A stretch of DNA of 39,133 bases from WANQ01 sp964448055 (GCA_964448055.1 CAYUVB010000013.1:1-39133), one strand, 5' to 3'; shown: positions 25,636 through 34,360, counted from the stretch's first letter. The notes: a model not told the origin generated them from the letters alone. A program made the numbers and translations.

Positions 25636-26559
25636 ATGGATTACTTGGGCAATCTTATAGAAAAAATAGAGAATCTTAAGAGACGTAGAAATGCGGTAAT
25701 ATTAGCACATAATTATCAGCTCCCAGAAGTACAAGACATAGCAGATTACGTAGGAGATAGTTTGGAGCTTGCGAAAAAGGCTATGAATGTTGACGCTGAC
25801 GTAGTTGTTCTTGCAGGCGTATATTTTATGGCTGAGACTGCAGCTATATTGAACCCTGATAAAATAGTCTTAATACCTGACCCAGGTGCTGGTTGCCCTC
25901 TTGCATCCTTCCTCACCATAGATACAATACGAAGGTATAGAGAGAAGTACCCTAGGGCTCCTTTAGTTATCTACATAAACTCGTATGCTATGGCAAAGTA
26001 TTATGCTGACTACATAGTTACTAGTGCATCTGCATTGAAACTTGTAGGTAAGCTTGATGAAAATGAAATAATATTTGGGCCGGATAGAAACCTTGCGTCT
26101 TATGTTGCAGAGGTTACTGGTAAAAACGTTATACCGATACCATTGGGTGGCTACTGTTCTGTACATGAATTTTTAGTTAGTGAGTACTACGTTAGAAAAG
26201 CTATTCAAGAACATCCTAATGCGAAGCTCCTTATCCACCCAGAAGCGCCTCCAGAGGCACGGAAGTTGGCTCATTTTGTTGGGAGTACTAGTCAAATGAT
26301 TAGAGCTATAGGAGAACTAGGTGGCAATGAATTCCTACTTGGTACTGAAGAAGGATTAGTGTATAGAGCTAGGAAAATGTATCCGAACAAGAGAATATAT
26401 CCTGTTAATCCAAGAGCTATCTGTATAAACATGAAGAAAATAACGTTAAAGAACATAGTAGAAGCTTTAGATAAAATGAAGTTTATCGTAAGAGTTGATG
26501 ATAATATAGCTAAGAAGGTACGTGAGACACTACAGTTATCATTTGAAACGGTGAAGTAG
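25636..26559 (+). CDS. nadA: Quinolinate synthase
   Basis: This 307-residue protein condenses iminoaspartate with dihydroxyacetone phosphate to quinolinate, using a [4Fe-4S] cluster. The archaeal/Thermotoga short form is evident: HNYQLPEVQDIADYVGDSLELA at the N-terminus, and cluster ligands C87 (DPGAGCPLA), C174 (GGYCSVHEF) and C262 (AICINMKK), with spacing as in characterised short NadA proteins. The loop usually written HPEC reads HPEAPPEA; that Cys is not a cluster ligand. It is the first gene of a compact nadA-nadC-nadX operon, two bases before nadC. Confidence 0.95.
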   Translation: MDYLGNLIEKIENLKRRRNAVILAHNYQLPEVQDIADYVGDSLELAKKAMNVDADVVVLAGVYFMAETAAILNPDKIVLIPDPGAGCPLASFLTIDTIRRYREKYPRAPLVIYINSYAMAKYYADYIVTSASALKLVGKLDENEIIFGPDRNLASYVAEVTGKNVIPIPLGGYCSVHEFLVSEYYVRKAIQEHPNAKLLIHPEAPPEARKLAHFVGSTSQMIRAIGELGGNEFLLGTEEGLVYRARKMYPNKRIYPVNPRAICINMKKITLKNIVEALDKMKFIVRVDDNIAKKVRETLQLSFETVK

Positions 26560-26561
26560 CA

Positions 26562-27422
26562 TTGGCTGAATACTTACTAAGAGATAAAATCTTAGAATGG
26601 ATTAAAGAAGATGCTCCTTTAGGTGATATAACTAGTGAAAACATTATACCAGATAATATTGAGGTAAAAGCAATAGTCAAAGCTAAAGAAAGAGGAGTAG
26701 TAGCTTGTGTTGAAGATATAGCTCAAGTACTTGAAAGCTTAGGCGTTACTGTAAAATTATTTAAGAAAAGTGGTGATGAAGTACGCTCTGAAGAAGTAGT
26801 AATGGAACTTAAAGGTAATGCCCGTAAGATATTAATGATTGAGAGGGTTTTACTTAATTTACTTAGTTACTTATTCGGTATTGCTACTACCACCAAGGAT
26901 CTTGTAGAAAAAGTACGTAAAGTTAATCCTAAGGTTAAAGTCGCTGCAACTAGAAAGGTTATTCCGGGTCTAAGGTACTTGGTTAAGAAGGCTGTGCTAA
27001 TTGGTGGTGGTGATACACATAGGCTTAGCCTCAGTGATGCTGTATTGATAAAAGATAACCACATAGCTATAGTAGGTGACGTAAAGAAAGCTATTCATGA
27101 AGCAAAGAAAAGGGCAAGTTTCATACATAAAATAGAGGTAGAAGTAGAAAGAATAGATGATGCCATAAAAGCAGCTGAAGCTGGTGCCGACATAATCATG
27201 GTAGATAACGTTGATCCTAGTACTTTAGCAGAAATTATTCGTACCTTAAAGGATAAAAAGTTGAGAGATAAAGTACTAATTGAAGTAAGCGGTGGCATAA
27301 CTCCCGAAAATATAGAAGAATATGCTAAGATGGGCCCCGATATAATTAGCACAAGTTACATAACAATGAAAGCTAAGCCAATCGACCTAAGCTTAGACAT
27401 TGTAGAGGTGGTTAAAGGATGA
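26562..27422 (+). CDS. nadC: Nicotinate-nucleotide pyrophosphorylase (carboxylating)
   Basis: This 286-residue type II phosphoribosyltransferase converts quinolinate and PRPP to nicotinate mononucleotide. Diagnostic motifs are VAATRKVIPGLRYLVKKAV, GGGDTHRLSLSDAVLIKDNH, VEVERIDDAIKAAEAGADIIMVDN and the C-terminal IEVSGGITPENI of the phosphate-binding barrel. It starts at TTG, two bases after the nadA stop, and its stop overlaps nadX by ATGA (27419-27422). It works directly downstream of NadA. Confidence 0.95.
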   Translation: MAEYLLRDKILEWIKEDAPLGDITSENIIPDNIEVKAIVKAKERGVVACVEDIAQVLESLGVTVKLFKKSGDEVRSEEVVMELKGNARKILMIERVLLNLLSYLFGIATTTKDLVEKVRKVNPKVKVAATRKVIPGLRYLVKKAVLIGGGDTHRLSLSDAVLIKDNHIAIVGDVKKAIHEAKKRASFIHKIEVEVERIDDAIKAAEAGADIIMVDNVDPSTLAEIIRTLKDKKLRDKVLIEVSGGITPENIEEYAKMGPDIISTSYITMKAKPIDLSLDIVEVVKG

Positions 27423-28222
27423 AAAGAATAGCCATAATAGGATGTGGGAACATAGGTAGTGAATTATCTAAAGCTATTGATAGAGGTATAGTAAGAGCTA
27501 AATTAGTAGCCCTCTATGACATAATAATTGATAAATGCACGAATATAGCTTCAACTCTTAGTAATGAAAAACCTACTGTAGCTGGGAAATTTGAGGAATT
27601 ACTAACATTGAAGCCAGATATAGTAGTTGAAGCTGCAAGTCAAGAAGCTGTTAGACAATATGGTGAACAGATATTGTTGAATGGTATTGACCTTGTAGTA
27701 CTGAGTGTTGGTGCCCTCCTTAATGACGATATTCGTAAAAGATTAAGAGAAGCCTCACATAAGACCAGTGCAAGGATATACATTCCTTCAGGAGCTATTG
27801 CGGGTTTGGATGCTATAAGAGCATTAAGCGTAATTGGTATAGATAAAATAATTCTAAGGACTAGAAAACCTCCTAAGACGCTTAAAGGAGCTCCTGGTGC
27901 ACAAGATATTGAATTAGATAAGTTAACAAAACCACAAGTAATATTCCGTGGACATGCAAGCAAAGCGGTAAAATTATTCCCTGCAAACATAAATGTTGCT
28001 GCAACGTTAACCCTCATGGCTAATAGAGAACCAATAGTAGAGATAATAGCGGATCCTACAATTAACAAGAATATACATGAGATAATAGTAGAATCTAAGG
28101 CATCTAAGATAAGAATAGTTGTAGAAAATAATCCTAGTCCCTCTAATCCTAAGACGAGCTACTTGGCTGTACTCTCAGTAATAGAACTATTAAGGAGTAT
28201 AACATCAGAACATATATTCTAG
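27419..28222 (+). CDS. nadX: L-aspartate dehydrogenase
   Basis: This 267-residue protein has an N-terminal Rossmann motif IAIIGCGNIGSELSKAI, the VVEAASQEAVRQYG region, IYIPSGAIAGLDAIRAL, and the conserved LFPANINVAATLTLMA. These fit archaeal NadX, which oxidises aspartate to iminoaspartate with NAD(P)+ and replaces the flavoenzyme NadB in anaerobes. Its place after nadA and nadC completes aspartate-to-NaMN synthesis in one operon. Confidence 0.94.
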   Translation: MKRIAIIGCGNIGSELSKAIDRGIVRAKLVALYDIIIDKCTNIASTLSNEKPTVAGKFEELLTLKPDIVVEAASQEAVRQYGEQILLNGIDLVVLSVGALLNDDIRKRLREASHKTSARIYIPSGAIAGLDAIRALSVIGIDKIILRTRKPPKTLKGAPGAQDIELDKLTKPQVIFRGHASKAVKLFPANINVAATLTLMANREPIVEIIADPTINKNIHEIIVESKASKIRIVVENNPSPSNPKTSYLAVLSVIELLRSITSEHIF

Positions 28223-28242
28223 ATAAAAAGACAGTGATAAAC

Positions 28243-29667
28243 TTACTTTACATGTACTGTTTCTAAGAATAGTTTTTCTACTGTTTCCAGCATTCTCTTA
28301 CGGCATTCTACACATACTTCGAACGGTGATTTAGAGTATGGCTGGCCTCCACCCATTATACAGCCATCGGGACATATGTATAATACTATTGTTCCTGCTT
28401 TGATTAATCCTCTTTTAACGGCTTCAAGGATTCCTTTTACCTCATATGGTCCTACTGCTTTTACGAAACCATAGATTCTTGGCGCGATCACTTGGTCTGG
28501 TTTGCTAGGCTTATATGATTCTAGGTCTAGTTTACTTAGCATTGTTTGTAGTTCTCTCGTTGTTAACACGTATTCTCCGTGGAGTTTTCTTGCAACACAT
28601 TGAGTTATCAATACGCTACGATAGCCTAAACGTATTGGAGGCGGTCGTACGAGATATTTTCTCAGCTCTGGATAGAACTGATTGACGTACTTATACTCGG
28701 CTTCGCTTGCAGGTACTATGTTTAGTTCATGGGATAGCTTCAACTCTGATAATGGTGACCATACTATTACTTTATCGAAACCTAAGTCTCTCAAAGCGGT
28801 TATGATCTTTCCGGGGTGCACGTTTTCTGCCTCAGCCAGAGCTGCAAGTGCTTCAAACTCTATGTATGCTATAGGCTTGGTTTCACTTGCTAAGAGCTTC
28901 TGAACGTTCCCTATATCACTACGATAGTTTATTGCTCCTACTGGACAGTAGGCTGCACATAATCCACAAAGTATACATGTAGTATTCTCGAAAGGCTCTT
29001 GGAATGGCGTTGAGATAGCTATGTTTATTCCACGATTAATGGTGCCTATAGCATATACTCCTAGCTCGCGGCAGACACCAATACATCTTCCACATATTAT
29101 ACACTTTTCAGCATCAAGATACAAGATCTTTCCTTTAATATTTACTAAGTATTCGCGGCAGAATTCAAAGCGTCTTTCACCTTGGCGGAACCACTTGCCT
29201 TCAGCTATCTTTTTGACAAGACTTAAAAATTCCCACTTATTTATGGGACATCCACGTAGCCAGTAATCTACTTTAACATACTTTGTTATGGGTTCTCCTT
29301 CAACAACCTCGCCCACTGGTACCTTACCACCGTATACTCTTTCTGCACCTTCTTTTCCAACATCTTTCATGAGCCCTGGTATTCCTCCAAGTAGGCTACA
29401 TGAACCCAATGCTATTAGGATTTTAGCTTTTCTTCTTATCTCTTTAAGCTTCTCTATGTCTTCCTTTGATGCTACTGCTCCCTCAACAAATACTATATCG
29501 TATTCTTCTCTTTCACTAGTGAAGCCTAATAATGGTTCGTAAGCTATCTCTATATCGTACTCTTTTAGTAACTTTAATAGCTCTTCACCTAAGTTTAATA
29601 TCTCATGTCTACATCCTTCACAGCCGGCTAATGAATATATGCCTACAACTAATTTGGTTTTAGTCAT
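28243..29667 (-). CDS. Hybrid [NiFe]-hydrogenase small subunit fused to ferredoxin and [FeFe]-hydrogenase-like domain
   Basis: Counted from ATG 29667, the protein has 474 residues. Residues 1-165 are a [NiFe] small subunit with complete proximal-cluster ligands (C16, C19, C90, C140). Residues 185-245 hold two [4Fe-4S] motifs (CIICGRCIGVC, CILCGLCAAYCP). Residues about 264-444 match the [FeFe]-hydrogenase H-cluster domain: ALRDLGFDKVIVWS, QFYPEL, TQCVARK (C357), EYVLTTRELQTML and CPDGCIMGGGQP (C432, C436). The TSCCPxW ligand segment is replaced by PASEAEY, so one of the four cluster cysteines is lost. A tail CVEC (C452, C455) might compensate. AGGTGAT 4 nt before ATG 29667 decides the start. 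It is the last gene of the second hydrogenase operon. Confidence 0.85.
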   Translation of the reverse strand: MTKTKLVVGIYSLAGCEGCRHEILNLGEELLKLLKEYDIEIAYEPLLGFTSEREEYDIVFVEGAVASKEDIEKLKEIRRKAKILIALGSCSLLGGIPGLMKDVGKEGAERVYGGKVPVGEVVEGEPITKYVKVDYWLRGCPINKWEFLSLVKKIAEGKWFRQGERRFEFCREYLVNIKGKILYLDAEKCIICGRCIGVCRELGVYAIGTINRGINIAISTPFQEPFENTTCILCGLCAAYCPVGAINYRSDIGNVQKLLASETKPIAYIEFEALAALAEAENVHPGKIITALRDLGFDKVIVWSPLSELKLSHELNIVPASEAEYKYVNQFYPELRKYLVRPPPIRLGYRSVLITQCVARKLHGEYVLTTRELQTMLSKLDLESYKPSKPDQVIAPRIYGFVKAVGPYEVKGILEAVKRGLIKAGTIVLYICPDGCIMGGGQPYSKSPFEVCVECRKRMLETVEKLFLETVHVK

Positions 29668-29678
29668 GAATATCACCT

Positions 29679-30947
29679 TCATCTTGTTACTATTACGTGT
29701 ACAGCACATGGAAGACATGGATCATAAGCTCTGATGAGCATTGATGCTTGCTTCCTTACCTCATCTATTCCTTTATTTTCTTCGAGTAGTTTCCTGCCTA
29801 GAACTTTTGCAGATTCCTCTATATGTAACGCGTTCATTGCTGTAGGCGTTATCACGTTTGCATATGTTACTCTTCCACTAGAATCTACTTTATAGTGGTG
29901 TATTAACAGCCCTCTAGGTGCCTCTATTATTCCTACACCTTCTCCTTCTCTTGTTTTTACCTCGGCTCTAAGCTTAAGTTCTCTATCCTTTAGTTCTTCT
30001 AGTTTTTCTCTAGAATCCATTATAGTGTACAGTATTTCTATTGCTTTAACCTTGAGGTTATTGAATGGATTGTTAAGTAGTCTACTTAGTTTTGAAACGT
30101 ACTCATCTAGTCCTATAAGTCTTTCACCATAGGCTAGCATTCGTGCTCTAGAGCCTACGTGGAACACCTTACCCTTATAGGTATAGGCCTTGGAGTTTGA
30201 GTAGCTTACAGCTTTTTCCTCAATATACTTGCTATATTCAAGCCCATGGAATCTGACTCCGTCAGAGCCTACTATGTGGTCTCCAAGGGATAAATAGCCC
30301 ATGGGCGACTCAGCTACAAGGTAGGTAGGTGAAGGATCACTTAGTTCGGGGAGATTTAACTCCATTACTTGCTCTACTATATCTTTAGCTAGTTTCTCTG
30401 CTTTCTTAAGGACTTCAATTATATGTTCTATTTTCTCCTTAAGGAATTTCTTGGTGAATCCTCCGACTCTATAAGTGTTGGGGTTTACTATTCTACCTGC
30501 TAGTAAGTCTACGGCTTTAAGGCATAGGCTGTTTAACTGGAATCCTTGGCGTACAAGGTCAGGGTTTACGTCTAGTAGCTCGCCTAGGCTCTTAGCATTG
30601 TAGTAATCTGGTAATGCTAAGAAGAATAAGTGTACTGCATTGTTCTGTGCTATTTGGACCTTGTTCATTACTTCCTTTAGTATTATGGCGTCTTCAGGTA
30701 ATTCTACTCCCAACGCGTTTTCTACTGCTGTAACTGATGCTAGGAAGTGTGCTATACTACATGCACCACATATTCTTGAGGCTATTAATGGTGCTTCATC
30801 GTATTTTCTTCCTTCTATTACTGCTTCTATTAGTCTTGCATCTTGTGTGACAACAAATTTTGAGTCTACTTCGTTCTCACGTATACTTATCTTTAATTCT
30901 AGGTGCCCGAATACCTTATCTATTCTCTCAGTTATTTCCAAGCTCAT
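29679..30947 (-). CDS. [NiFe]-hydrogenase large subunit (NAD(P)-linked group 3-like)
   Basis: This 422-residue protein has all four Ni-Fe ligands: RICGACSIAH (C60, C63) and DPCLPCAVH (C411, C414). Only five residues follow the last His, an unusually short tail for the maturation protease. The overall sequence resembles HoxH/HydA-type soluble large subunits (DSRE, IEAPRGLLIHHYKVD, ANVITPTAMN). It follows the 2Fe-2S protein gene with ATG overlap and precedes the fused small subunit, so it should form the catalytic dimer with that fusion. Confidence 0.9.
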   Translation of the reverse strand: MSLEITERIDKVFGHLELKISIRENEVDSKFVVTQDARLIEAVIEGRKYDEAPLIASRICGACSIAHFLASVTAVENALGVELPEDAIILKEVMNKVQIAQNNAVHLFFLALPDYYNAKSLGELLDVNPDLVRQGFQLNSLCLKAVDLLAGRIVNPNTYRVGGFTKKFLKEKIEHIIEVLKKAEKLAKDIVEQVMELNLPELSDPSPTYLVAESPMGYLSLGDHIVGSDGVRFHGLEYSKYIEEKAVSYSNSKAYTYKGKVFHVGSRARMLAYGERLIGLDEYVSKLSRLLNNPFNNLKVKAIEILYTIMDSREKLEELKDRELKLRAEVKTREGEGVGIIEAPRGLLIHHYKVDSSGRVTYANVITPTAMNALHIEESAKVLGRKLLEENKGIDEVRKQASMLIRAYDPCLPCAVHVIVTR

Positions 30948-31627
30948 CTTAGTGATCCCTCCTTTGTATTCTTCTTAATTACTTCCTTGATAACATTGTA
31001 TATGTAGTCTAGCTTGGGATGATTATTCCAGAAAAGCTTCATCTTCGAATAGAGTTCATCTAGATCTATATTGTACTTAAGATAGAGTTTTGCAGCTTCT
31101 TCTAACACGTCCTTTCGTGTTATTGGTCCACGGCATCCAATACATGGGGTTCCTTCTCTTGTACATGGACTATTACATCCAGCCATTGTTATTGGTCCTA
31201 GACACGGAATACCCTTGGTTAATAGACATTCACTTTCATGAAGTGGACATTCAGCACATACTGGTATTCCTTCTACACCGTACTCCTTCGCCAAATCTAA
31301 GAGTAAACAGTAGCCTCCTTTCCTTGGACATGACTGGCACTTCATCCTATGTGCTGCGAGTATAAGCTCTAGTATTACTCTACGATTACGTCTAACACGT
31401 TCAGTATCAGTATATATCTTTAATCCTTCGGAAACAGGGTAAGCACATGCTGGTACTAATCTACCATTAGCTAGCTCTACTATACACATTCTACATGATG
31501 CTTCACGATATATCTCCTTGAAGAAGCATAGTGTTGGTACACTATATCCTGCCTTTATTATAGCATCTAATAAATGGGCGCCTTCTCCTACTTCAACTGG
31601 TTTATCATTAACATATACCTTGACCAT
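30944..31627 (-). CDS. 2Fe-2S/4Fe-4S electron transfer subunit (NuoG/HoxU/HydA N-terminal type)
   Basis: This is a 227-residue protein. Residues 1-75 form a plant-type [2Fe-2S] domain (C34, C45, C48, C61), followed by a His/Cys cluster segment (HRMKCQSCPRKGGYC, H93, C97, C100, C107). Residues about 122-170 carry a second Cys-rich domain (VCAECPLHESEC, IPCLGPITMAGC, PCIGCRGP) nearly identical in layout to the C-terminal domain of the delta subunit at 22023-22180. In this operon that domain has moved from the small subunit to this protein. It would relay electrons from the NuoF-like subunit to the catalytic dimer. Confidence 0.85.
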   Translation of the reverse strand: MVKVYVNDKPVEVGEGAHLLDAIIKAGYSVPTLCFFKEIYREASCRMCIVELANGRLVPACAYPVSEGLKIYTDTERVRRNRRVILELILAAHRMKCQSCPRKGGYCLLLDLAKEYGVEGIPVCAECPLHESECLLTKGIPCLGPITMAGCNSPCTREGTPCIGCRGPITRKDVLEEAAKLYLKYNIDLDELYSKMKLFWNNHPKLDYIYNVIKEVIKKNTKEGSLR

Positions 31628-31636
31628 GGAACAACA

Positions 31637-33592
31637 TCACCTCTTCTCAACTGCTCCTACAGGACATGTGATATAACATCTGCCACAACGTATACACTTT
31701 GAAGGATCAATAACGTACTTCTTGCCAGGTTCACCTGTTATAGCATTGGCTGGACAATTCTTTGCACATGTACCGCAACCAGTACATTTTTCGGGGTTTA
31801 TCCAGTACTCTACTAACCGTGTACATACCTTTGCAGGACATCTCTTGTCACGCACATGAGCTAGGTACTCGTCTTTGAAGTATCTTAATGTTGATAGCAC
31901 AGGATTTGGAGCTGTTCCACCTAAAGCACATAAGCTTGAACTACGTATGACATCTCCTAATTCTTCTAGTATCTCTATGTCTTCTTCTGTTCCTTCACCA
32001 TTGGTTATCTTCTCTAAGGTGTCGTACAATATTTTCATACCTATACGGCATGGGAAGCATTTACCACATGACTCTGCTACAGTGAAACTTGTGAAGAATT
32101 TTGCTACGTCAACCATACAGCTATGGTCATCTATTACTACTATTCCACCAGAACCCATTATTGCTCCAGCTTTCTGTAAGGTCTCGTAGTCTATTGGTGT
32201 TGATAGTAAGCTTGCTGGTATACATCCACCACTTGGCCCACCTATTTGTACTGCCTTGACTTTCCTGCCTTCTGGGGGTCCTCCCGCTATCTCCATTACG
32301 AGCTTTTCTATTGTTGTACCAACTGGTACTTCATATGCTCCAGTACGCTTTACTGATCCAGTGACACAGAACATCTTTGTGCCCTTGGTCTTCTCTGTAC
32401 CATATTTGACGAATTTCTCCCATCCCTCAGCCATTATCGTTGCTACATGAGCTAATGTTTCAACATTGTTTATGATTGTAGGCTTACCCCATAATCCACG
32501 TGTTGCTGGGTAGGGAGGTCTTTGTCTAGGAGATGTTCTGCCTTCTATTGCTGCAATTAATGCTGTCTCTTCACCACATACGAAGGCTCCAGCACTAAGA
32601 ATAACTTCTACATCGAAGCTGAATCCTCTTCCAAGGATATTCTCTCCTAGTAAACCATACTTTCTTGCTTGTTCGACAGCTTTGGCTAAGCGTTCAGCCA
32701 TTAATGGTTTCTCTGCTCTAACGAAAATGAACCCTTTACTTGCACCAATAGCATAAGCTGCTATAATCATTCCTTCAAGTACTCGATGTGGATCTGATTC
32801 TGCTAGAAGACGATTCATGAACGCTCCAGGGTCTCCTTCGTCAGCATTCATTATGATGTATTTAACGTCCCCTGGTTGTTCACGTGCTATCTTCCACTTA
32901 AGCCATGTGGGGAATCCTGCTCCTCCGCGTCCGCGTAGACCTGATTTTCTTATCTCTTCTATTACTTCTTCGGGTTTCATGTTTAATGCGCGATCTAGTC
33001 CACGATATCCTCCAAGAGCTATGTATTCTTCTATAGATTCTGGATCTACTATTCCACAATTCCTTGAAACCCATCTAACCTGGTTCTTCCAAGGCTCTAA
33101 CTCTTCTAGTAACGGTACCTTGTCTTCTCCCTTAGCTTTTCCAGTACGGTATCTTAATGCAAATGCTCCTGAAACGTCTCCTTCAAGGTATTCTTTTATG
33201 ATCTTTGGTATGTCCTCTGGCTTTACGTTTGCGTAGATAGCTGCAGGCATACCTTCTTTTACAAGTTCTATCCATGGATCAATGTAGCACATACCCATAC
33301 AGCCAGTTTTACGTACATCAACTCTTATGCCACGGGACTTAACCTCCTTTATCACTGCATCATATACTTCTCTTGCACCAGCTGCAATAGTACAGCTAGC
33401 CATAGGCACCTTTATCTTGAAGCCATATTTACCATACATGATCTCTCTTAGACGATTCTCCCTCTTCTTACGGCATTCAGGGTCTTCATGACATAATGGT
33501 CCGTTAAGTCTACATCTAATATAGTGTCTACAAGGATATTCAGGACTATGCCAACAACGATCACAACATTTATCCATGAGGCTCCAGGTCAT
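31637..33592 (-). CDS. NuoF/HoxF/HydB-like NAD(P)H-binding flavoprotein with extra FeS domains
   Basis: This is a 651-residue protein. An N-terminal Cys-rich stretch (seven Cys in residues 9-40) is followed by a thioredoxin-like [2Fe-2S] domain (SCTIAAGA, TGCMGMC), the FMN site GRGGAGFPTWLKW (221-233) with NADEGDPGAF (249-258), and the [4Fe-4S] site SCGKCFPCRIG plus C555. A C-terminal 2x[4Fe-4S] ferredoxin domain follows (CTGCGTCAKNCP, CIRCGRCYITCP). This matches HydB of bifurcating hydrogenases more closely than plain NuoF. It exchanges electrons with NAD(P)H. Its ATG overlaps the stop of the NuoE-like gene. Confidence 0.92.
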   Translation of the reverse strand: MTWSLMDKCCDRCWHSPEYPCRHYIRCRLNGPLCHEDPECRKKRENRLREIMYGKYGFKIKVPMASCTIAAGAREVYDAVIKEVKSRGIRVDVRKTGCMGMCYIDPWIELVKEGMPAAIYANVKPEDIPKIIKEYLEGDVSGAFALRYRTGKAKGEDKVPLLEELEPWKNQVRWVSRNCGIVDPESIEEYIALGGYRGLDRALNMKPEEVIEEIRKSGLRGRGGAGFPTWLKWKIAREQPGDVKYIIMNADEGDPGAFMNRLLAESDPHRVLEGMIIAAYAIGASKGFIFVRAEKPLMAERLAKAVEQARKYGLLGENILGRGFSFDVEVILSAGAFVCGEETALIAAIEGRTSPRQRPPYPATRGLWGKPTIINNVETLAHVATIMAEGWEKFVKYGTEKTKGTKMFCVTGSVKRTGAYEVPVGTTIEKLVMEIAGGPPEGRKVKAVQIGGPSGGCIPASLLSTPIDYETLQKAGAIMGSGGIVVIDDHSCMVDVAKFFTSFTVAESCGKCFPCRIGMKILYDTLEKITNGEGTEEDIEILEELGDVIRSSSLCALGGTAPNPVLSTLRYFKDEYLAHVRDKRCPAKVCTRLVEYWINPEKCTGCGTCAKNCPANAITGEPGKKYVIDPSKCIRCGRCYITCPVGAVEKR

Positions 33593-34143
33593 TTCTCCCC
33601 CCTCATCTTTCTAAGAGCTAACGCACGATACTTTGCAACAATCCTCCTAGCTTCCTGTAATGTTACGTGACCATGAAGGTATCTTTCCTTACCATCTCTA
33701 CTTACAACCATTACTACTGGTGCTAAACTACATGCCCCAAAACATCTAGCCTTTTCTATAGTCACTGTTCCATCCTTTGCTGTTTTCTCGTATTTTCCTA
33801 ATCCCAAGAAACTTCTCATAGCCTCATAATTGTCTAAATTACCTTTGAGATGACATGCTGTGCCCATACATACAAGTATAATGTAGTATCCTGGTCTCTC
33901 AAGTTTAAATTGATGGTAGAATGTAGCTACAGTAAGAATATCTACAAGCGGTATACCAGTAAGCCTTGAGAGTTCTTCTAGTGCTTCACGCGGAAGATAA
34001 CCATATACTGCTTGTATTTCTTGAAGCATTCTCATGAGATGTCGTTTCTCTCCATGATATCGTGTTACTATCCCGGATACAACCTTAGTTATACTCTCTG
34101 GCGGAACCTCATGCATTGCGTGGGGTACCATTGCTGAGGTCAA
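33589..34143 (-). CDS. NuoE/HydC-like [2Fe-2S] subunit
   Basis: This protein has up to 184 residues from TTG 34143; ATG codons at residues 5 and 10 are possible starts, and a TATA box at about 34145-34150 could give a nearly leaderless transcript from the ATG at 34116. The thioredoxin-like [2Fe-2S] ligands are C92, C97, C134 and C138 (VCMGTACHLKG, CFGACSLAP). It is the first gene of the five-gene hydrogenase operon and would sit next to the NuoF-like subunit. Confidence 0.9.
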   Translation of the reverse strand: MTSAMVPHAMHEVPPESITKVVSGIVTRYHGEKRHLMRMLQEIQAVYGYLPREALEELSRLTGIPLVDILTVATFYHQFKLERPGYYIILVCMGTACHLKGNLDNYEAMRSFLGLGKYEKTAKDGTVTIEKARCFGACSLAPVVMVVSRDGKERYLHGHVTLQEARRIVAKYRALALRKMRGEK

Positions 34144-34144
34144 G

Positions 34145-34163
34145 GTATATACACCGAGGTGTA
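34145..34163. promoter_or_regulatory. Operator-like palindrome beside the TATA box of the hydrogenase operon
   Basis: TACACC (34150-34155) and GGTGTA (34158-34163) form an inverted repeat with a 2-nt spacer. On the minus strand it runs directly into GTATATAC, a TATA-like box. A regulator bound here would control access of TBP to the promoter of the second hydrogenase operon. No such palindrome is seen upstream of the first operon. Confidence 0.45.
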
Positions 34164-34360
34164 CCCTGATGAATTAAGAGGTGCTAATATCAACATTAGT
34201 ATGCCTGCTATTAGAACATTGTAGTACTTACATAGTAAGAGGTAAATCATAGTTGTAGTATTAATTTAATTATACGTAATTACGTGTAATTACGATTGGC
34301 TTAATTGTTTTGCAAATAGTGATGAAATCAATAACTAAATATGTGATATATAAGGATAGA

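Noticed and set aside
28243..29667. A fully active [FeFe]-hydrogenase site
   Set aside because: The TSCCPxW segment is replaced and no HydE/F/G maturases occur in the window.
34200..34345. Box C/D RNA suggested by GTGATGA near 34319
   Set aside because: No properly spaced CTGA D-box follows.
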